NCBI GenBank assembly: GCA_037367405.1
Contig: JAZKJV010003357.1
Span: 744,001 to 808,000, forward strand
Origin: Ottelia alismoides
Taxonomy: Eukaryota > Streptophyta > Magnoliopsida > Alismatales > Hydrocharitaceae
Direction: 5' to 3'
DNA length: 64,000 bases
Positions within the stretch are counted from its first letter, which is position 1. Each line of letters starts with the position of its first letter. Made by a program: the position numbers and the translations under genes. Of this stretch, positions 53,046 to 64,000 are shown in pieces. The notes under the pieces were generated by a model. It made no database searches, was not told the DNA's origin, and worked only from the letters and a program-made list of their open reading frames with translations.

Positions 53046-55897
53046 GTATTAATATCTGAATCTTAGTTTGATCCTTGAACAAAACACCCAATGAATGCTC
53101 CTAAAATCAATAAATTAACAAAAATTAGACTTCCGATAAAAATAAGTAATATTGTATATTTATCTTATAAATAAGTCCATAAATAATTCAAAATAAAAAC
53201 CGTAAAAATAAGGAGCTGAAAGTGAGTACAAATTCAAAATAACACTTGTAATAAAAATGAGTAATATTATGTATTTATCTTCTAAATATATCCATAAAAT
53301 AATTCAAAATAAAAACCATAAAAATAAGGATCTGAAAACGAGTACAAATTCACCTATAAATAGCACCCGCTTCCCCTATTTTTAGTAAATTCTTACTAAC
53401 TCCTATTGATCTGGTTATTTTTTTAATCTAGTATATAAAAAAGTATAAAAAATACCAAATATAAAATAAATTTCACCTTGAATAAATATAAATAAATTCT
53501 GAATAGAAAAGACTGCAACTCAGGTGAATTTCCACCCAATGTACTTCAATTTCACCAAAATAACTTTCAATGTTTATGTTATAAAATTATTAATCTGACG
53601 AAAATGGTTTCAGTAAATCAAATCTTGTTTGTGAAAATGTTAGTTTTGGGACCTAATTATACTTTGTAAATATTCATTAATTTTGACTTATTATTTCATG
53701 TATGCAATTAATCCTTTTTAATTTGTTTATTTTTCATTTATTTCCTTTTTTGTTGTAATAATTCAATTAAGTTTCCATATCTACAAAATATGGAAACCAA
53801 AGAAAATGTTGTGTTATAACTTTGTGCATATCGTAAATATTTTCCTTTATTGAATTTTATTTTGCCCTTTATAATGTATTAAAAATAAAAACAACATATT
53901 TTTTTGTAATTTTATTTATACTAATATATTTGATTTTCTCATGTAGATGTTTTTATTTAGAAATTCCAAAAAAATATAAATGTTATAAAAACGGGTATTT
54001 TAATACTTTAAAACACCTTCAACATTTTATATATTGTAAATACTATCTTCTGAATTTGGTATCTTCATGAAAGTCATAGATATCCTTGAGATCTAAAACT
54101 TTCATGTAGACCACATTTTAATTTGAAATTTCTTTTTATTATTTTACATATCTTTCTTTCTTTTTGTCCGCCTAGTCAACCTTTATCAAGTCAATGCCAC
54201 TTGGTATGAGTTCAATGGCCACTCATCTCCAACATTCCACCTCAACTTTTATACCTTTCTTTTTTTTATTCCTCCAATCAATTCAACCCAGAGTTGACCT
54301 AGTCAACTCTATGTCGTTCTCCCACATTCTCTCCCTAGAAAACCCCTCACTAAATCCTCTTCACTCCATGTTTCCAATAACCGCTAGACCACGACCCAAC
54401 CCTCCAGCAACAAGCAGTCTTCGTTGCTAACCATCTCCCATGAATTCATGCTCTCATGACTTGATGGAACCCATCAAAGCTGAGACCTTCTCTTTCCACC
54501 TTATTTACCATCATTGAAAGCGAGCCACAACTATAAGGAAAAGTTGAGATGACAACTCAAGTTTTAGATCCGAAGGTGATGATGGTCCAATCCCTCTCCG
54601 ACGATATCCAAGGTTGACATGTTCACCTTATTACAAACCTCTATGAGCTCTGCCAAGATTCATATGCCAGCTCGCTTGAGGTGAAGACCAAGAGTAACAA
54701 TCGTGCTCTGATCTCAAGGGATCTTCATCCTTCAAAACCTATCTCCAAGTATATCCTCCCTCCTTCTTTATCTTCTTCTTTATTTCTTTATTCCCCGTTC
54801 ACTCTGTTCAATGAACCCCCACTCATCTTCTTCATTCTTCTATGATTCTCTAATTCAAATCCAACCATGTCGGCCACAACTTCACCCCCACTTCTATCTC
54901 TCCACCTTCCATTCTGTCTCGAATAATCTACCATCAACATAGCTCTGATATTTCACCATTGACGAAGCAAACTATCCACCTTCCATATATTTTGATACTC
55001 GACTTGTAGATCGAGCCAAATATGACTCAAGTCAACTTCCAACTTGCAGGAACTGGAAGAGGAAACCATTAGCGGGACTTCGAGCCTTCAACCGAAGCAT
55101 CATCGAACCCTTAGGTGTGTGTTTCTTGGAGGTTCGAGCATTGTGAATCCCTTGGATCGGTCATGTATCGACTGATTTGAGGGTCATTGCATCAGGCAGT
55201 AAGACCCTTTGAGCCAGAAATCAGCAAGCAAGTGAGCCCTCTACCTTGTGCCTTGATCATCTATAGCTCAAGTCCTACCTTTGACAACTGAGGACGAGTA
55301 CTACAACCATTAGAGTCCATGATCTCAACCGGACCATATCTCTCCATCAGTGGGAACTAGCTTAGATAAATCTCGCCTTGACTGGAGGAGGGCATTGGAG
55401 TAAGAGACAAAGAGAGGAATCCAACATTTTAGTTGGTCGAGCAATCTCAAGCATTAAATGCAAAGGTACAATAGCCCTTCAATCAATAGGAACTCTTCAT
55501 TTGGACTGCTTGTACAAATGCTCCCCTCGACCTTTGCATCATATCTATCCAAGCACTTTATCAAACCATGTGGCAGACCCCTATACACAAGATATAAAAG
55601 GACAGAGCGAACATAAATCCAAAAACCATTTCACGTTCTCTCTTGCACGTGACTTCGGTCTTTTGCACCAGAGACACTGTAGCTCCTGGAAATCATATAA
55701 CCAACCCCGTCTTTGGAATAATTACATAATAACCCAATGAGTTTGGGTAATCTCCAATAATTCCCTACTCTATATTTTTCTTATTATTTATTATTATTCA
55801 TTTACAATAATACACGTCTACTTAGGTATAATTTCATGCTAGCATTTATCATTATTTTTCAATTCCATGGCATGTTTAAGTATAATTTATGTTCTAA
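53046..55897 (+). mobile_element. LTR-like sequence, Athila/Tat-type architecture
   Basis: The AT-rich first part (to about 54160) has a duplicated phrase (AAATAATTCAAAATAAAAAC at 53175 and 53290) and TTAGTTTTGGGACCTAATTA, which resembles TTTTGGACTCCTATTGTATA in the Athila LTR. A palindrome with two W-boxes at 54290-54310 marks the transition to a GC-richer block to about 55700. The tail is AT-rich. Ends are not resolved; no PBS or PPT is visible. The 120-codon frame at 55378-55740 has no recognised motif. Confidence 0.45.
54290..54310. promoter_or_regulatory. Palindromic double W-box in LTR-like sequence
   Basis: AGAGTTGAC and GTCAACTCT are perfect inverted arms around CTA. The position, at the AT-rich to GC-rich transition, is the same as for the palindromes at 2080, 18907, 33460 and 58369. 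Confidence 0.4.
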
Positions 55898-58161
55898 TGA
55901 TGCGATTTTCCGATTGGTTAAGGTGGACTACTTATGCAAAGGTCGTTGTCCCTAATCAACCAAATCGATCATAATAGATCAGCCAAACATTGTAAGCGGT
56001 TCGCTATTTTTATTTACTCGGTATAGCCACCAGGGTCGAATACAAGGAGCCTGAGAAAAGTATGAAGTAGTCAAATTTACAAATAAAATAAAATATTTTT
56101 AATGGTTTTTCATTTTTATATTTTTTATTTTTAATAAGAAAGCAAATTATTAAAAAAATGAAGCAACACACACCACACTCTTTTTGGATTTTTCTAATAA
56201 AAAATAGTAAGAAAATCAAAGTAGAAATATTTTTGGGTTTTTAGTTTTTAAAGCTTTTTTTGGTAATTTTAAAGTTTTTTTCTGAAGTTTTTTGATTTTA
56301 TAAAAATCAAACAAGGCTCAAAACTCAAAATAGTACACAACCATGACCAAATTATAAATTAAAAATATCTAAAGTGCCCTAAGGTCCTGATTAGCAATTT
56401 TATGATAAAGTAGAAGTAAAGTTATAAACAGAAACTAGAATCACATTTTTTATTTTTTATTTTCTGATTTTATATACTTTTTATAAGATTTTGGTTGTTT
56501 TGTGATTTTTAGGATTTTATAATGATTTTTCAAATAAAATTAAAACTGGAAGTAAAGCATGCAAAAAGGCACACACATGAATTCTTATAAAATTTTTAAA
56601 GCATTTTTCGAATTTTTATAAATTTTATAAGGCTTTAAGAATTTTTTAATTTTTAAAAATAGAAAATGCAATCAAATCAATCCAAGAAAATCACAATAAA
56701 AACTACATAGTAATAGGAGATAATAATAAATTTTAGGCAATTTTTAGAATCAATTTAATAATTATTAAGTCCAATAAAAAGAATGCAATTAATTACAGTT
56801 TATAAGGACAAAATGCAATTACTTTAAGTTCCTGGACCAAATGGATAACACGCTATAAAAACCCAGGGTCTGATTTGCAAAAAGTCCAATCAATCACACG
56901 TACAGCACGTTGTTCAAGTTCACAGGGGCATATATGCACTTTCTAAAAACTTAACATTCATTCATCAACAACATAAAAGTTCAGAGCAAGAAATGCAAAT
57001 ATCCCAAAATACACGTGAGCATACACGTGCCTCAGACTCGGGAGGACTAAAGTGCAAATATGAAAAAGTTTGGGGTCCTTATTGTAAATGTTCTTAACTA
57101 CAACATTTATTTAATGGACTAAAAATAAAAACAAAGACATGCAAGGGCACGGGGGAAATATACATGTGGCAAGGGCACGTGGGATGTGCTAGGGTTGGTG
57201 TTATTGTACGTTCCCAATCATTCCATGCCACGCATCCGATGGATCAGGATCTATCTCGAATATGTGCATCAGATGTGTCAAGCGCGTCAGATCTAACGGC
57301 CTAAAAAGCTGCGCGGTCGGGTGGCTCAGATCAGATCTCGCAGAGGTGGGATGATCCACCGGTAGAACGGGAGTCTGCAAGAACACTCCCCCAACAAACT
57401 TCAATTGAGCATCGGAGGAAATCCGACGCCCCGATGAAGGGTCGGAGAGGTCCAGCAGGCTCGCTGAGGTGAAGCACGTTTGGTGGCGGGCTCTGATGGA
57501 GGCGACAATGGTTGGATGATCGTGGCAGGGATGATCCTCTTGGAACTACTCTGCCTGAGCAGATGGGAGTCCAAATAGCGCTCCAGGTGTACGTGAGTAC
57601 CTGCGAAGGATGCGATGCTCGAAGACGAAGCTCCGGCATGGGTTATTGAAGCAAAATAGCAAGAGAAGCAGCGGGGATGGTGCTTTGGGTCTCCGATGAA
57701 GGTGGGGGATGGAGACCCAACCTAATCTCGACCCAATGGCCGAGCCTCAGGATGGTAGACTGCGTAAGAAGGTACGGAGCGAGTCAATGAATCAATCTGA
57801 GCAGATGAAGGTACGCACCGGGGCTCCGACCAGCTGGTCGGAGTTGATGAACTGGCAGCAGCGCAAAATAGAAAGGTGGGATCGAAACGAGAAATGCAAA
57901 AGAAAAGATAGATACCTGAAGGTTCAGATACACTCCTAAGCTTCATGCGATGGTGGGCGTCGAGGTTTTGGCGTCAATCGAGCTGCGGCTGGCCGGGAGG
58001 CTGCATGTGTAGAAGCTCCGGCCACGTTGTGAGCATTAGACTCCAGCCGCCTCCTGACAATCTTAAGGCACTCCTCCGATAGCATTCACTCTAAGGAAGG
58101 TAGCTCAGGGTATGTGTTGGCGCAGGGGATGAGATGAGGCATTGTGGAGGCTGGAAGAGAG

Positions 58162-58169
58162 TATTTATA
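58162..58169 (-). promoter_or_regulatory. TATA box of the minus-strand LTR
   Basis: The minus strand reads CTTATAAATACTCTC; it lies about 200 bp downstream (in transcription direction) of the palindrome at 58369-58392. Confidence 0.45.
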
Positions 58170-58368
58170 AGCTGCCTAGGATCCAAGAAGATCGGAGTGA
58201 TTCGCGGAACCCTGATAGATCTGGTTGCGCCTAGGGATCCACAAGGATTATGGATCGTAAGTCTTCAATCGGGTGTGGGAATCAAGGCAGAAGGTGGTTA
58301 GGTTCGGGCATGAAAAATTGGAGAAAAAGCTCCGGTAAAAAGGACGCAACCCGACCCGGTCTGGAAGA

Positions 58369-58392
58369 GACTGTTGACCGGGGTCAACAGTC
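58369..58392. promoter_or_regulatory. Palindromic double W-box in the minus-strand LTR
   Basis: GACTGTTGACC and GGTCAACAGTC are perfectly inverted around GG (24 bp), with two TTGACC cores. It marks the transition between the AT-rich and GC-rich halves of this LTR. A second, shorter palindrome of the same kind (GGTCAAGACTTGACC) is at 58963-58977. Confidence 0.45.
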
Positions 58393-59196
58393 CGATGTGG
58401 ACCAATCAGAAAATAGGATTTACAAAAATCAAAGAAAATAGGATTAAAATGGTAAATAAATTTAAAATAAAAAGTGTATGAAATAAAAAATGTTTATTAT
58501 TTTATAAACTATTTTTTTGTGATTTATTATTATTAAGAAGAATAAAATAACGTATATACAATATATCGTATTATATACAGGTATAATATACCTATGTATT
58601 ATGTACATGTATTTTTATTTTATTATTTTTACAAAAATATTTTTATTTTGTATTTTATTTATTTACAACATGATTTTAGGAGTATAAAATACGTTTTATT
58701 TTATTTTTATAAATTATTTAAGGGCATAAAATAAATAATGAATGTGGTATAGATATGTATACTTTGTACAGAGGTTTGATGATTTTATTTTTAGTTTTAT
58801 TTTATTTTTATATTATTTCTATTTCTATATACAAGGGTGTAAAAAGAATAAAATAATTTTATTTTGTCAAAAATAATGAAATAAATATTATATACAAGTA
58901 TAAGTGATATGTACATACATAGTGAACCCTTATCTCTCTCTGCTTATTTTATTTTGTGATCAGGTCAAGACTTGACCTTCTCTTAGGGTTTGTGTCATTC
59001 TATTTTTTATTCTAAATACATCATTCTTTTTCTTTTTATTTTATTCTTTTATTTTTGCAAAATACATTCTAATTATGCAATATTAACATAGGCATGAAGA
59101 AAGCTAATTTATTGAATTTACATGTATTTACATGTGGTTTTGCTAAAAAGAAGAGCTAAAATAAAAGAATAAAGAGTGAGAATCGTGGATTCATCA

Positions 59197-59212
59197 TCCC
59201 CCTATACTTTAC
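59197..59212 (-). other. Polypurine tract of the minus-strand Athila-like element
   Basis: On the minus strand AGGTAAAGTATAGGGGGA directly precedes the LTR start, identical in its core to the PPT at 32300-32313. Confidence 0.75.
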
Positions 59213-61389
59213 CTTTACTAGTCCCTTAGCAAACACTTATTTGAAAATAAGTGAAAACAAGAAAAAGAAAAAGAAAAAGAAGGAATCAAGGTTGAATGTT
59301 AAAATTATCTTCATTAAATTGGAGTATGGAGCTCAGTCGGACCTTTGGATTATTAGTTTGGTAAAACCTTATTGGAAAATAGGTTTAAGACTCAACAGCC
59401 TCTAAGTTCCACAATTCTATGGTCAAGACTCCTCAATAAACGAGGTCAGAATAAGTCTACATACACAAACTCTAATGACTATGCATCTTTCCATGTATTG
59501 TGTAAGTGATATGTAGCTCCCACCTCAGAAATGACAAACAAGCAGCCTCCCTCAACAAGGTAACTCTAATTCCCCAGCCTAGCAGCTCTTTCCTCAAGGA
59601 GAGGGGTATTCCCTTCTAAATTAAAGTACAACCGACCCAATAAGAGGGGAAAGAATAGAATGGATTGTGACATGTATAGCCATGTATCCCTTGGAGCAAA
59701 GCCAGCGTAGCTAAGTCTCCAGGTGCAAACTTCCATGAGATGGTAAGGTGGAATACATAAGCTTTGCTTATTCACTATATACACTCTGTCAGACATTTTA
59801 TTTTCAATCAGGCATGTCCACTTTTTAGTATTTTTTCTTAATTTTGCACTTTTTTTGATGTGCATGTATACAACATATTTACATGGTGCAACATGTACAT
59901 AAGGAGTTTTTCTTCTTGAGCTAGTAGAATATCCCTCTTTTGAAGCATTATTGCAACCAACATACTCATGTCTTTAGATCTCAATGCTACTAGATCAGGT
60001 TGAGATGCACATCCCTCTATAGAGGAAGACGAAAGGTTCCGACTAGCAGTACTACCCTCGTATGCTACCCTAAGCCAAAGAATTCTTCCTCCTAACCACC
60101 TCATACGTGTTGAGCTATGTGTAAGGTGTGTATCCAAGTCAAGCCATTGTGTCTGAGAGTCATGCGGGCATTGTTAAGTGTTCCACTTAGGATCATCAAG
60201 ATGACATGTGAACATAGCCTAGTGGACACAAATAATTAAGTCACTAATGGACCTGAAAAATCTTAACCCCAATTCCTATAAGGTTCCTCTGAAGTTAGAT
60301 GAATTAAGGTATTAACCAAGCTTCATTTTCTAATTTTAATTCCAGATTAGTTTAAATGTCAACTATGATTCAGAAGAATTTATAAGCAAGTATGTACAAA
60401 ACTCTTTTGGTAAAAAAATTTCAAAATATGCAATTTTTATGAAAATTTGTGAACGCAAGCAAGAAGGAAAAGTTTTGCAAAATCTTTACAAATATTTACG
60501 AACAATTTTTTGCAAACTTTTATTTTCCAAATATTTTTCAAAAAGTTTTTACTATATACATATTTTTGATACAAAAATATTTACAAAAATTTTACAATGA
60601 AAACATTTTTACAAAAGTTTGTACAATTTTTTTTACAAAGAAGGCATTTACAAACATTTATGTACAAGAAAAATTTTAAATTTTAATGATTTTTAGTGTT
60701 ATTATTTTGTGGTTTTTAGCCATATTATTTATATACACAAAGTATTCAAAGTACGAGTTATGGCTAAAGTATATATACAATATATACGACACCCCCTTAT
60801 ACTTAGCTCGAACGGTGTCCTCAGAGTGATCAAAGAGCGATGAAAGGAAGACATAACTCGTGCTAAGTATTGGGAAGTGAAGAAAACTATATTGCAATGA
60901 TGAATGCACTGAATAGAAGTCGGTGAACCCCTTATACTTAGGATAAAGTAATCCTAAGTATAGAAGTCTGTACATAAGGGGAAAACCGAGGGTTAGGATA
61001 TACATGATTTACCCCCCCCCCCATACTTAGGGTAAAATATCCCTAAGTATATGCAGCAAAACAGAGGTAATGAACTTAAAAATAAATAATCACAGGTTTG
61101 ATACCCCCTATACTTTTTTTTGAAAGGAATACCCCGTATACTTAGGGTAAAGCACACTGTAAGTGTAACATAATCATAAGATGAAGATGGGGCACTAAAC
61201 AAAAAGAATGAATGATATGGACAACTGGATCTATACAGGTGCGAAAGAGAAGTGAAAATCAGGCATGAGATGCAAATGATGTGACTCAAAGACCACATCT
61301 CATGCAAAATGAATAGGGGCAACGTCAACGATCAGCGAATCATGATCAAGATATGACTTCAGGCGTTGACTGTTAACTTGAAAGGTGAT
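59213..61389 (-). mobile_element. 3' non-coding region of the minus-strand Athila-like element
   Basis: Homologous in order to 30260-32299 read in reverse: the block next to the PPT (CTAGTCCCTTAGCAAACACTTA, GTCAGAATAAG, ACAAACTCTAATGACTATG), then AT-rich sequence with TTTACAAA repeats, then the stem-loop series. No integrase is found; the element is cut off near 61390, where another LTR-like sequence begins, and no PBS is seen at that junction. Confidence 0.7.
60785..61168. repeat. Stem-loop plus PPT-like array of the minus-strand element
   Basis: Four units can be matched to those at 29838-30345 read in reverse: CCCCCTTATACTTAGCTCGA...GTGCTAAGTATTGGG (60792-60873), CCCCTTATACTTAGGAT...ATCCTAAGTATA (60928-60962), a run of C then ATACTTAGGG...CCCTAAGTATA (61011-61051), and CCCCGTATACTTAGGG...CTGTAAGTGTA (61132-61168, degraded). 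The stems are kept while most loops and spacers differ. Confidence 0.8.
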
Positions 61390-64000
61390 CTCAGATGACT
61401 GATGAGCGGCCCGCACCCTTAGTTAATTCGAGCAAATTAATGTCCAAATTAAGTTTAATGTCGTTCGTTGCAGTCGGATACGAGGGCTAATCAAAAACCA
61501 CTTTAATTAGATTCGAGTCAATTTCAAGCGGTGATTTTTTTTACTTGGTGAAGTCCAAGGTCGAACTCAGGGAGGCATCTGTCTCCTTAGGTGAATTTTA
61601 GCACAGATCAAGTGTGTGATTATCGAGGAGTATTTTTTTTTTAATTTCAATGTAGACTCGTGCAAAAATGCAGGCCAATATATAGTTCAATTCAATTAGG
61701 ATATCAAATGAAGTCCAAAAATTCTAAAATTTGGCCAGATGATTAATTATGATGAAAATGAGTTACCCTAATTTTTTGGATTTTTCATACACTAAATGGA
61801 TTTACTGGGAATTAAATATGCAGACAGGGTGATTTTCACTATTTAATTATTAATAAATAACAAATCACAATTTTTTCGAGAAATAAAATTATCCTAGATG
61901 GCACTAATGATAAGGGATCCAGGAAAATTGACAGATCTGAATTTCAATGTGAAATGAATTTATTTGAATTAAAATAAGAAAATCACTCAACAATTTATTT
62001 AGGCCTCGATATGTGTGCAAATGACATGAAATTTTTATGGCATGTTAATACTGTCCTTAAGCTATTGTGAATTTTTGAGAATTTTTGGAACCACAGAGAA
62101 TTAACTACAAATTAAAAGGTGTCACTGGGTAAAATATTTCAAAAATATACCAATTAATTCATTAATAATTCTACTGAAATTACAAAAATGTGACATGTGG
62201 ACCATTAGACAGAGGACAAGTTTCTCAACAAAATGCAATTTCTAGATTTGAAAAATGAAGTAAAATGCAACCTAGGGATGCGTGCAAACACAGGGGTGTA
62301 AATGCAATACAGGAAAATAAAAATACATAAAGCAATTATGCGGACAGGGACTAAAATGCAATTACCTATTATGTTGGGGACTCAAGTGCAATTTCTCCAA
62401 CAGGCACGTGCTCCTCACGTGGGCTCAACTTCATAGGGACCTTTTTGCAATATTGGAAAGCTGCAGGGGCCTCTGTGTAAATTTCCCAAGCCGCACGTGT
62501 TCCTCACGTGGGCGGCCTAGGCTCAGATGGCTGCGGAGGCTCGGAGCTAGGCTCGGGCGCTTCTGGAGGTCTGGAGTGAGGCTCGGACGACCCGAACCTA
62601 GGCTAGGAGAAGAGGCTCGGGTCGAGGCTGCGTGGCAAGCTGTGGACCGTTCGATCAACGTGATCGAACGGATGGCGATGTGGACGCGTGGCGTGACCTC
62701 AGGCCTTTGGATCGATGCTGATCCAATGGCTATTGGGCTCGGTGGAGACGGCGACGTGGCTGGAGATCCACCGCTAGATCTGGTGAGAGATCGACGGTTG
62801 AGAGCTGCTGCGGAGGGAAGACGCGTGGCGCTCTAGGTGCCGTTGGATCTAAGTGAATCCAACGACTCCTGCGAAGTCCGGTGAAGAGGCGACGTGGCTC
62901 GCTGAGGGTCGTTCGATCAATGTGATCGAACGGATGCTGTGCGTCTGCTCCGACGATCCTCCGCCGCCTGCGGAGGAGATGGCGGGGCTCCGGCGAAGAT
63001 GCCTTAGCTCCGCCCGTCCTTCCTCGTGTCGATGACGCTCTCCGACTTGTCGGAGATATCCCAGAAGACTCGTGGCGATGCGGCGGAGATGCTGGTGGTC
63101 TCAGGAGCGGCAGAGGGCGGTCTGACGTCGATGGCGATGAAGCTCGAAGTCGTCTCCGGCGAGCTTCCGTTCAATGAGCAGAGGGGCACCTGCAAGTGTT
63201 AGGGATAGAGCCGGAGCTCGTGCGTGCGCTTGTGGAGAAGTGAAGGTAGTCGGCGAGGCCTAAGGAGTGATGGAGATGGGTTGGCGATGGTGCTCCGGCC
63301 AAGTGGCGGAGCTGGGGCTGATGGAGGATGAAGTGAGTCGTCGGCAGGCGTAGAGGTGGCCGCGAAGATGGGAGCTCCGATGCGGAGCTCGGAAGATTGG
63401 AATGGAGGCGTGGGAGTGACCGGAGGCGGAGAATAAAAAGTAAGAAAATCGACGAAGAAAAGAAGAGAAGATCGGAGAAGAATGGAGGGTTCACCTGGGG
63501 GTTGGAACTCCTTCTTGGGTTCCAGGTCGTCGCTCGAGGGACTGGTGGTGTCCCGAGCTCAAGCAACTGCTCGGAGGAGTGGCTGCGACACGGCGGTGGG
63601 CCGAGGATCTCGCCGGAGAAGATGACCGGTCTTCGCTCGAGGAATAGGTCGCTTGCTGTCACCAAACGGTTGCTCCGAGCTCGGGGTATCTCTCAGGGGT
63701 GGCGGATAGGGCTGAAGTTGGCTGGTGGTGGAGTATTTAAAGGGTGGAGTAGAGGAGCGGACTGGTGATGGAGCGAAGTTCGTGGAGGTGGTGGGGTGTA
63801 GCTGGCGATCGACGTGGGAAATGAAGTGGCTGGCGAGGATGACGGATGAGTGGGGAAGGACGTGGAGTGATTGGTGGTCGGAGATGGTGGTAGGCGTGGT
63901 GGCGAAAATAGAAAGTGGACGGCTTGTTTCGCAAGGGCGAGATCGTGGGAGAGAGACGATCGGAGGTAGGAGACGAGGCCCTGACCGTTGGATCTTGTGA
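61390..64000 (-). mobile_element. Part of another Athila/Tat-like LTR, running off the window
   Basis: On the minus strand this region has a GC-rich block (64000-62400) with a TATA-like TTTAAATACTC (63734-63741), then AT-rich sequence with phrases such as GGACTTCACCAAG, and an end near 61390, like the R/U5 half of the neighbouring LTRs. The GC-rich part contains inverted phrases such as TTCGATCAACGTGATCGAA (62649) that recur at 62911. Long frames on both strands in the GC-rich block reflect base composition. The LTR start would lie beyond 64000. Confidence 0.45.
63734..63741 (-). promoter_or_regulatory. TATA-like box of the right-edge LTR
   Basis: The minus strand reads CCCTTTAAATACTCC. Position in the GC-rich block is like that of the TATA box at 58162. 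Confidence 0.3.

Larger units (their letters stand above)
55898..59196 (-). mobile_element. 3' LTR of a minus-strand Athila-like element
   Basis: Read on the minus strand it starts TGATGAATCCACGATTCTCA at 59196, as does the Athila LTR, and is preceded by the same PPT. It runs through an AT-rich half, a W-box palindrome (58369-58392), a GC-rich block with TATAAATA (58162-58169), an A/T-rich block with AAAATC-type repeats, and an end that I place near 55898. Overall similarity to the Athila LTR is confined to the start and architecture, so this is a different family of the same lineage. The left border is approximate. Confidence 0.65.

Noticed and set aside
55378..55740. 120-codon frame as a host gene
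   Set aside because: No domain, no splice structure and situated in the GC-rich half of an LTR-like sequence.
62408..62836. 142-codon arginine-rich frame at the right edge
   Set aside because: Lies in the GC-rich half of an LTR-like sequence with open frames on both strands and no recognisable domain.

Overview
This window is almost entirely transposable-element DNA from a flowering plant nuclear genome. The evidence is AT-rich intergenic sequence, an Athila-type Ty3/gypsy element with an Asp-tRNA primer binding site, a Ty1/copia element with a Met-tRNA primer binding site, an En/Spm (CACTA) transposon with plant-type TNP2 and TNPA genes and GT-AG introns, a LINE-1 remnant and many MITEs. 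I cannot name the species. I see no intact host gene, no tRNA or rRNA, no CRISPR array and nothing bacterial.

Layout, left to right. 1-540: non-TE-looking sequence with a possible terminal exon of a host gene on the minus strand. 541-3014: a divergent Athila/Tat-like LTR. 3015-38165: a decayed minus-strand copia element. Its left LTR (3015-5554), an integrase and gag remnant (5555-6950), an unassigned leader and a Met-tRNA PBS (9011-9030) are followed by its right LTR, which is split in three (9033-9881, 17195-17415, 36684-38165) by two later insertions. The first insertion is a CACTA transposon (9882-17191, TSD ATT) carrying a TNP2-type transposase pseudogene and an eight-exon TNPA-type gene. 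The second is bounded by Mutator-like terminal inverted repeats (17416-36683) and was itself entered by a complete but defective Athila element (17760-35909: 5' LTR, PBS, gag, protease, RT, RNase H, integrase, a long 3' non-coding region, PPT, 3' LTR). 38166-44570: a dense cluster of MITE-like inverted-repeat elements, several sitting in (TA)n microsatellites, including a near-perfect 452-bp CACTA-type palindrome. 44863-47349: a solo LTR of the same copia family, opposite orientation. 47350-55897: LTR-like sequences and a minus-strand LINE-1 reverse transcriptase remnant split by an LTR-like insertion. 55898-61389: LTR, PPT and 3' region of a second Athila-like element on the minus strand. 61390-64000: part of a further LTR-like sequence, also minus.

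What stands out. (1) The 3' non-coding region of the Athila element carries a spaced series of stem-loops (CTTAGG...CCTAAG), each ending in a copy of the element's own polypurine-tract core (AAGTATAGGGGG); the distant minus-strand element keeps the same series. (2) Unrelated-looking LTRs share one architecture: an AT-rich first half, then a palindrome of W-box (TTGAC) or G-box (CACGTG) type exactly where a GC-rich, often TATA-containing half begins. (3) The CACTA element has a ~270-bp imperfect hairpin upstream of TNP2. (4) The nesting order gives a readable insertion history. All functional readings of non-coding structures are inferences; the coding assignments rest on motifs read directly from the translations.
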